A DNA stretch of 64,000 nt from Rhodoferax koreense (GTDB lineage: Bacteria > Pseudomonadota > Gammaproteobacteria > Burkholderiales > Burkholderiaceae_C): assembly GCF_001955695.1 (NCBI RefSeq), contig NZ_CP019236.1, forward strand, positions 5,084,001 to 5,148,000, given 5' to 3'. The translations under genes were made by a program, and so were the position numbers. How positions within the stretch are numbered: the stretch's first letter is position 1; the number at the start of each line of letters is the position of its first letter. Shown here piece after piece: positions 59,222 through 64,000 of the stretch. The notes under the pieces were generated by a model. It ran no database searches. It saw only the letters and a list, made by a program, of their open reading frames with translations, and was not told where the DNA came from.

Positions 59222-60085
59222 ATGAAACTCACTCTCATCTCAAAGACCGCTTTGTTGCTCGCCCTCCTCGGTGCAATGGCCAGCACCGCCCATGCCGACG
59301 CCACGCTGGACAAGATCAAGCAACGCGGCAAACTCTCCGTCGGGGTCGATGCACCCGAGCCGCCGTTCGGCCTGCTCGACACCGCCACCGGCAAGGTAGG
59401 CGGCTTCCAGACGGACCTGGCGCGCGACATCGCCAGACGCCTCGGCGTGGAACTCGAGACCGTGCCGGTGCATGCCTCGACCCGGGTGCAGTTCCTGCAG
59501 GCCGGCAAGGTCGACCTGCTGATCGCCAACATCCAGTGGACGCAGGAGCGCAGCGAGATCCTGAGCTTCGCGCCCACGCCCTACAACCTGGTCGGCGGCG
59601 CCGCTATCGTGGCCAGGAACAGCGGCATCACCAAATGGGAAGACTTGCGCGGCAAGGTGGCCTGCGTCTCGCAAGGCAGCAACTTCGCGCGGCCGTTGCA
59701 GGAAACCTACGGCGCCGTGGTCAAGGGCCTGAAGGGCATTCCGGAATCGCTGCTGGCGCTCAAGGGCGGCACCTGCGCGGCCTCGGTGCACATCCAGCCG
59801 GCGATGGTGCAGACGCTGACCGGCGCCAGCGCCGCCGAGTGGAAAGACTTCCGCCTGGCCACCGACGACCAGCTGATCCCGTCGCCCACCGTGGTCTGGA
59901 CGCGCCGCAACGAGGCCGACACCCAGGCCTATGTCGACCGGGTGATCCAGGACTGGCACAAGGCCGGCACCCTGGTGGCGCTGTCCGCCAGGTATGGCGT
60001 GCCGGATGCCTACTTCAAGGCCGCCAACGCGAAAGCGCAGCAAGGCAAGTTCGACCGGGCGCCTTTCGAGGCCGACGCGAAGTGA
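59222..60085 (+). CDS. Family 3 ABC amino-acid-type binding protein, paralog 2
   Basis: 287 residues. Signal LISKTALLLALLGAMASTAHA. Same motifs as paralog 1: ADATLDKIKQRGKLSVGVDAPEPPFG, RVQFLQAGKVDLLIANIQWTQERSEILSFAPTPYN, ITKWEDLRGKVACVSQGSNFARPL. It shares VIQDWHKAG with paralog 1. Ligand specificity may differ (IQWTQERSE versus MELNPDRAE). It is followed by a repeat array and then the FAD-linked oxidase. Confidence 0.88.
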   Translation: MKLTLISKTALLLALLGAMASTAHADATLDKIKQRGKLSVGVDAPEPPFGLLDTATGKVGGFQTDLARDIARRLGVELETVPVHASTRVQFLQAGKVDLLIANIQWTQERSEILSFAPTPYNLVGGAAIVARNSGITKWEDLRGKVACVSQGSNFARPLQETYGAVVKGLKGIPESLLALKGGTCAASVHIQPAMVQTLTGASAAEWKDFRLATDDQLIPSPTVVWTRRNEADTQAYVDRVIQDWHKAGTLVALSARYGVPDAYFKAANAKAQQGKFDRAPFEADAK

Positions 60086-60108
60086 AGCTTTGCCGCGTCC
60101 TGCCCCAC

Positions 60109-60215
60109 CCGTTCGGGCTGAGCCTGTCGAAGCGCCTGGTGAGGGCAAGTGCGGCTTCGACAGGCTCAGCCCGAACGGGGAGCAGAAGGCACTTCGACAA
60201 GCTCAGTGCGAACGG
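60109..60215. repeat. Three-copy array of the 24-bp repeat
   Basis: A reverse copy at 60109-60132, a forward copy at 60155-60178 that is its exact reverse complement (24 of 24), and a third forward copy at 60191-60215 (ACTTCGACAAGCTCAGTGCG, then AACGG). Copies 1 and 2 can form a 24-bp hairpin with a 22-nt loop. It lies between paralog 2 and the FAD oxidase. No transposase is near. It resembles REP-type elements. Confidence 0.92.
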
Positions 60216-60251
60216 TCGGTGGCGTCATCGGTCACGCCAGAGCGTCAGCCC

Positions 60252-61667
60252 ATGACTCAGCTGCTCGACGCCTTGCGCGAAACCTTGGGCCCGGCCCACG
60301 TGCTCTCCGGCAGCGACGCCGCGGCCTTCCTCACCGACCAGCATGGCCGCCTCACCGGGAACGCATTGGCCGTGGTGCGCCCTGCGACCACCGAGCAGGT
60401 GGCGCAGGTGGTGCGCCTGTGCCGCGACCACCGGGCTCCGCTGGTGCCGCAGGGCGGCAACACCGGGCTCATGGGCGGCGCCACGCCCGACGCCGGCGGC
60501 CAGGCCGTGCTGCTCTCGCTCGGCCGGCTCAACCAGGTGCTGGCCATCGACACCGACAACGACACCATCACCGTGGAGTCCGGCTGCGTGCTGGCCACGG
60601 TGCAGCAGGCCGCGTTCGACGCGGGCCGGCTGTTCCCGCTGAGCCTGGGCTCGGAGGGCAGTTGCACCATCGGCGGCAACCTCGGCACGAATGCGGGCGG
60701 CACGCAGGTGCTGCGCTACGGCAACATGCGCGAGCTCACGCTCGGTCTGGAAGTGGTCACTGCCGAAGGCAAGATCTGGCACGGCCTGCGCGGACTGCGC
60801 AAGGACAACACCGGCTACGCGCTGCGCGATCTCTACATCGGCAGCGAGGGCACGTTGGGCATCATCACTGCGGCCACGCTCAAGATGTTTCCACTGCCGG
60901 CCGCGCAACATACGGCGCTGCTGGCCTTCCCTTGCATCGTCAGCGCCGTGGCTTTTTTGTCGCAGGCGCGGGCCGGCTTCGGCGCGGCGCTCACGGCGTT
61001 CGAACTGTTGTCCGACACGGTGCTGAAGCTCATCGCACAACACCTGCCCGAGCAGAAGATTCCGCTCGAATCGCTGGCCGGGCCGTGGTACGCCTTGATC
61101 GAACTCTCCGATTCTGAGGGCGAAGCCCATGCGCGCGAACGCTTCGAGGCCGTGGTCGGCCAGGCCTTCGAAGACGGCCTGGTGGTGGATGCGACCATTG
61201 CCGAGAGCCTGCAGCAAAGCCAGGGCCTGTGGCGGCTGCGGCACGAGGCGCTGGGCGAGGCACAACGGCGCGACGGCCGCAACATCAAACACGATGTGTC
61301 GGTGCCGATCTCCCGCATTCCCGATTTCCTGCGGGCCACGGCGGCGGCGCTCGAAGCGCGTTTCCCCGGCGTGCGTCCCGTCGCCTTCGGCCATCTCGGC
61401 GACGGCAACCTGCATTACAACGTCGCGCATGCGCCGGGCCAGTCCGTCACGGCGCTGATCGCGCAGGAAGACGCGATCCACGAAGTCGTGCACGACAGCG
61501 TGTTTGCGCACGGCGGCTCGATCAGCGCCGAACACGGCATCGGCCAGCTCAAGCGCGATGTGCTGCCGCGCTACAAAAGCGAGGTCGAACTCGACCTGAT
61601 GCGCCGCCTGAAGCAGGCGCTCGATCCGCTTGGCCTCCTCAACCCCGGCAAGGTGCTCGCCGCCTGA
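60252..61667 (+). CDS. FAD-linked oxidase, GlcD/D-2-hydroxyacid dehydrogenase family
   Basis: 471 residues from ATG 60252. PP-loop FAD-binding domain: VVRPATTEQVAQVVRLC, PLVPQGGNTGLMGGATPDAGG, SLGSEGSCTIGGNLGTNAGGTQVLRYGN. C-terminal oxidase domain ends FAHGGSISAEHGIGQLKRD with the conserved HG-IG loop. Such enzymes oxidise D-2-hydroxyacids (D-lactate, glycolate, D-2-hydroxyglutarate) and pass electrons to quinone or ETF. It is probably cotranscribed with the binding proteins, so it may act on the imported compound after transamination. Confidence 0.87.
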   Translation: MTQLLDALRETLGPAHVLSGSDAAAFLTDQHGRLTGNALAVVRPATTEQVAQVVRLCRDHRAPLVPQGGNTGLMGGATPDAGGQAVLLSLGRLNQVLAIDTDNDTITVESGCVLATVQQAAFDAGRLFPLSLGSEGSCTIGGNLGTNAGGTQVLRYGNMRELTLGLEVVTAEGKIWHGLRGLRKDNTGYALRDLYIGSEGTLGIITAATLKMFPLPAAQHTALLAFPCIVSAVAFLSQARAGFGAALTAFELLSDTVLKLIAQHLPEQKIPLESLAGPWYALIELSDSEGEAHARERFEAVVGQAFEDGLVVDATIAESLQQSQGLWRLRHEALGEAQRRDGRNIKHDVSVPISRIPDFLRATAAALEARFPGVRPVAFGHLGDGNLHYNVAHAPGQSVTALIAQEDAIHEVVHDSVFAHGGSISAEHGIGQLKRDVLPRYKSEVELDLMRRLKQALDPLGLLNPGKVLAA

Positions 61668-61688
61668 CATCCCCCACAAGGATCCCAC

Positions 61689-62933
61689 ATGACGACCTCT
61701 TCGTTCCAACTTTCGCAACGCGTCCAACGCGTCAAGCTCTCGGCCAATGCCGCGGCCAGCCAGCGCGCCGCAGCGCTCATCGCCCAGGACCGCGACGTGC
61801 TGGTGCTGACCGCGGGCGAGCCCGACTTCGACACGCCGCAAGCGATCAAGCAGGCCGCCATCGCGGCGCTGGCACGCGGCGAGACCAAATACACGCCCAC
61901 GGCGGGCACGCCCGAATTGCGCCGCGCCATCAGCGCCAAGTACCGGCGCGAGAACGCGCTCGACTATCCGCCGGCGCAGATCGTGGTCTCGAATGGCGCC
62001 AAGCAGGTGATCTTCAACGCGCTGGCGGCCACGCTCGACGCGGGCGACGAGGTGGTGCTGCCCGCGCCGTACTGGCCTTCGTTTCCCGACATCGTGGCCG
62101 TCAACGACGGCACGCCGGTGATCGTGCCGGTGAACGAGGCCACGGCCTTCAAGCTCACACCGGAAGTCCTGGAGCGCGCCATCACGCCGCAAACGCGCTG
62201 GCTGATCCTGAACTCGCCAGGCAACCCGAGCGGCGCGGTCTACACCGGTGCCGAACTCGCGGCGCTGGCCGAGGTGCTGCGCCGCCATCCGCGCGTGCTG
62301 GTGTTGTGGGACGAGATCTACGAACACATCTGGTTCACCGCCGAAGCGCCAGTGCATCTGCTGCACGTGGCGCCCGACCTGCGCGAGCGCACGCTGCTGG
62401 TCAACGGCGCGTCCAAGACCTATGCCATGACGGGCTGGCGCATCGGCTGGGGCGCCGGGCCGCGCGCCTTGATCGACGCCATGGTGGTGATCCAGTCGCA
62501 GGCTTCGAGCGGGCCGAACTCGATCGGCCAGGCGGCCGTGGCATCGGCCCTCGTGGCCGAAGACCAGAGCTTCGTGACCGAGTCGCGCGCCATCTACGCG
62601 CGCCGCGCGGCTTTCGTGAGCCGGGCGCTGAATGCGATTCCCGGCCTCTCGCTGCTCGCACCCGAAGGCGCCTTCTTCGCCTACGTCCATTGCGGCGGCC
62701 TGATCGGCCGCGTGCGGCCCGATGGCCGGGCCATCCAATCCGACAGCGACGTGGTCGACTGGCTGCTCGATGCCGAGGGCGTGGCCGCGGTGGACGGTGC
62801 GGCTTATGGCCTTGCACCGTACTTCCGCATCTCGATTGCCGCCAGCGACACCGTGCTGGCCGACGCGGCGCAGCGCATCGCACGCGCCATCGGCGCCTTG
62901 AAGGTGGCAGAGCCGGAGGCGCTGGCGGCATGA
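61689..62933 (+). CDS. PLP-dependent aminotransferase class I (AspC-like)
   Basis: 414 residues. LSANAAASQRAAALIAQDRDVLVLTAGEPDFDTP, ETKYTPTAGTPELR, NSPGNPSGAVYTG, and NGASKTYAMTGWRIGW with the PLP Lys. It fits aspartate/aromatic-type aminotransferases of subfamily I-gamma. It converts an amino acid plus a keto acid to the other pair, presumably using the amino acid brought in by the importer. It overlaps the permease gene by ATGA. Confidence 0.9.
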   Translation: MTTSSFQLSQRVQRVKLSANAAASQRAAALIAQDRDVLVLTAGEPDFDTPQAIKQAAIAALARGETKYTPTAGTPELRRAISAKYRRENALDYPPAQIVVSNGAKQVIFNALAATLDAGDEVVLPAPYWPSFPDIVAVNDGTPVIVPVNEATAFKLTPEVLERAITPQTRWLILNSPGNPSGAVYTGAELAALAEVLRRHPRVLVLWDEIYEHIWFTAEAPVHLLHVAPDLRERTLLVNGASKTYAMTGWRIGWGAGPRALIDAMVVIQSQASSGPNSIGQAAVASALVAEDQSFVTESRAIYARRAAFVSRALNAIPGLSLLAPEGAFFAYVHCGGLIGRVRPDGRAIQSDSDVVDWLLDAEGVAAVDGAAYGLAPYFRISIAASDTVLADAAQRIARAIGALKVAEPEALAA

Positions 62934-63676
62934 TCGATGGCTTGTTACCTGGCCTCGTGGCGGCGCTCAAGCCGCTCGGGCTCAACTACGCCTTCGCGCT
63001 CGATGCCAGCGAACGCGCGGCCTTCGTGCGTGGCCTCGGCATCACGCTGCAGCTTTGCTTGCTGACCATTCCCGGCAGCCTGCTCGCCGGCGTGGCCATC
63101 GCCGCGGCGCTGACGTCCGGTCGTCCATGGCTCGCCCAGCCGGCGCGGGCCTTCGTCGAGGTCACGCGCAACACGCCGACGCTGGTGCAGCTGTACTGCG
63201 CCTTCCTCGTGCTTAACATGCTGATCACGCAGCAGCTGCGCCCGCTCGGCGGCGCCAATCCGCTCACGCCTTTCGTGTGGGTGGTGATCGTGGTCTCGCT
63301 GCACAAGGGTGTGTTCCATGCCGAGGCGCTGCGCGCGGGCATCGAGGCCGTGCCGCGCATCACGCTGGAGGCGGCGCGCTCTCTCGGCTTCTCGCAGCGG
63401 CAGTTGCTGGCCCGGGTCGAACTGCCGCTGGCCGTGCGCTTCGCCCTGCCCTCGCTGGTCAACAACCTGATCGACCTGGTGAAGATGACGGCCGTGGCCT
63501 CGGCCATCGCCGTGGGCGACGTGACCTACGAATCGATCATGATCTGGACGCAGCGCGACAACGTGCTCGAACTGCTGCTGTTGATCCTGCTGTATTTCGG
63601 CCTGTTGACCTGGCTCGTGAGCCTGGCCGGCCGCTGGCTGGAAGAACGCTGGAGGATGCCCGGTTATGGCCAGTGA
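62930..63676 (+). CDS. Polar amino-acid ABC importer permease (HisM/GlnP type)
   Basis: 248 residues from ATG 62930. Five membrane helices, the N-terminal GITLQLCLLTIPGSLLAGVAIAA pattern, RNTPTLVQLYCAFLVL, and the EAA-type coupling loop LEAARSLGFSQRQLLARVELPLAVRFALPS. It forms a heteromer with the next permease for import of the ligand captured by the two binding proteins. Confidence 0.9.
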   Translation: MIDGLLPGLVAALKPLGLNYAFALDASERAAFVRGLGITLQLCLLTIPGSLLAGVAIAAALTSGRPWLAQPARAFVEVTRNTPTLVQLYCAFLVLNMLITQQLRPLGGANPLTPFVWVVIVVSLHKGVFHAEALRAGIEAVPRITLEAARSLGFSQRQLLARVELPLAVRFALPSLVNNLIDLVKMTAVASAIAVGDVTYESIMIWTQRDNVLELLLLILLYFGLLTWLVSLAGRWLEERWRMPGYGQ

Positions 63677-64000
63677 ACTCACCCTGAACCCTGCGACCAC
63701 CGCAGACCCCGCAGATGCTGCAAGCCCATGGCGCAGCCCCTGGGTGTTGACGGCGCTGTGCGTGGCCGCGGTGGTTGCGTTCTGGACGGCCACCGGCAGC
63801 ACGCCCGTGGTCTTCGCCCACCTGTGGAAATGGCTGCCGGTGATGCTGCGCGGCCTGCTGGTCAACATCGAAATCAGCGTGCTGGCCATGGCGCTCGGCA
63901 CGCTGGTGGGTTTGCTCATTGGCGCGCTGTCGCTGTCGCCTTCCAAGGCCTTGCGCACGGTCACGCGCTGGTACGTGCAGGCCTTTCGCAATGCGCCGAT
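63666..64000 (+). CDS. Polar amino-acid ABC importer permease, N-terminal part (truncated by window)
   Basis: Starts at ATG 63666 inside the end of the preceding gene (11-nt overlap) and stays open to the window end, about 111 residues. MASELTLNPATTADPADAASPWRSPWVLT is followed by a first hydrophobic segment, then WLPVMLRGLLVNIEISVLAMALGTLVGLLIGALSLS, the usual first half of a HisM/GlnP-type permease, and the start of the AFRNAP loop at the edge. The ATPase gene probably follows. Confidence 0.88.
   Translation, partial: MASELTLNPATTADPADAASPWRSPWVLTALCVAAVVAFWTATGSTPVVFAHLWKWLPVMLRGLLVNIEISVLAMALGTLVGLLIGALSLSPSKALRTVTRWYVQAFRNAP

Noticed and set aside
1..64000. CRISPR array, phage or transposon
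   Set aside because: No direct repeats with regular spacers, no integrase, transposase, terminase or Cas-like motifs were seen. The only dispersed repeats are the 24-bp REP-like elements.

Overview
The window is GC-rich, densely coded DNA of a Burkholderiales betaproteobacterium, most likely Comamonadaceae (Variovorax/Ramlibacter/Xylophilus-like). This is inferred from five orphan Bug (TctC-type) solute-binding domains, many LysR-controlled catabolic operons, GGAGACA-type ribosome binding sites before many starts, and dispersed 24-bp TTCGACAGGCTCAG-type repeats. No plasmid or phage backbone, transposase, CRISPR array or rRNA is visible. Two tRNA genes are present: Gly-GCC and Arg-CCT.

Layout. 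0-2.1 kb: end of a KefF-like quinone reductase and a KefC-type K+/H+ antiporter. 2.2-13.9 kb: a di/tricarboxylate island. It holds a PrpF-family isomerase fused in frame to a Bug binding domain, a very similar stand-alone Bug protein with a divergent LysR regulator, a DUF1428 protein, and a five-gene operon (HTD2/MaoC-like hydratase, CaiB-family CoA-transferase, CitE-like lyase, ASL/CMLE-superfamily lyase, DctA). The operon core resembles itaconate degradation. A 28-bp element, 20 positions of which are invariant in three copies, lies upstream of the fusion gene, the Bug gene and the operon, always in the same orientation to the gene, so I infer one LysR regulon. 13.9-16.7 kb: tRNA-Gly, a HupE/UreJ pair, TauE, RutE-like reductase. 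16.8-25.9 kb: an eleven-gene, tightly overlapping operon ending in a hydroxyquinol-type intradiol dioxygenase with a divergent LysR. It looks like a pathway converting a cyclic polyol or acid to an aromatic and then cleaving the ring.

27-37 kb is mostly housekeeping: DUF1841, diheme cytochrome c4, MoxR/GNAT/CoxE, TamA-TamB, tRNA-Arg. Directly after tRNA-Arg comes a patch of lower GC and sparse coding (about 37-40.9 kb) with a beta-propeller lipoprotein and several small ORFs, followed by two glycosyltransferases (GT11, GT4).

43.2-49.2 kb: a PotABCD-like ABC importer operon whose last gene fuses OHCU decarboxylase to a transthyretin-like domain that has lost most HIU-hydrolase catalytic residues. 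A LysR gene is divergent. 49.2-56 kb: a Bug gene divergent from a four-gene operon with a cysteine-dioxygenase-like cupin fused to four rhodanese domains, a Bug protein, an alpha/beta hydrolase with a Cys nucleophile, and a second four-rhodanese protein. In each rhodanese protein only the second domain keeps the catalytic Cys. I consider this putative organosulfur module the most likely undescribed system here. 56-64 kb: a diguanylate cyclase, two paralogous amino-acid-type ABC binding proteins separated by inverted repeats, an FAD-linked oxidase, an aminotransferase and two permeases (the last cut by the window edge).

All family assignments are from reading the translated sequence and memory of family motifs. 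No database search was run.
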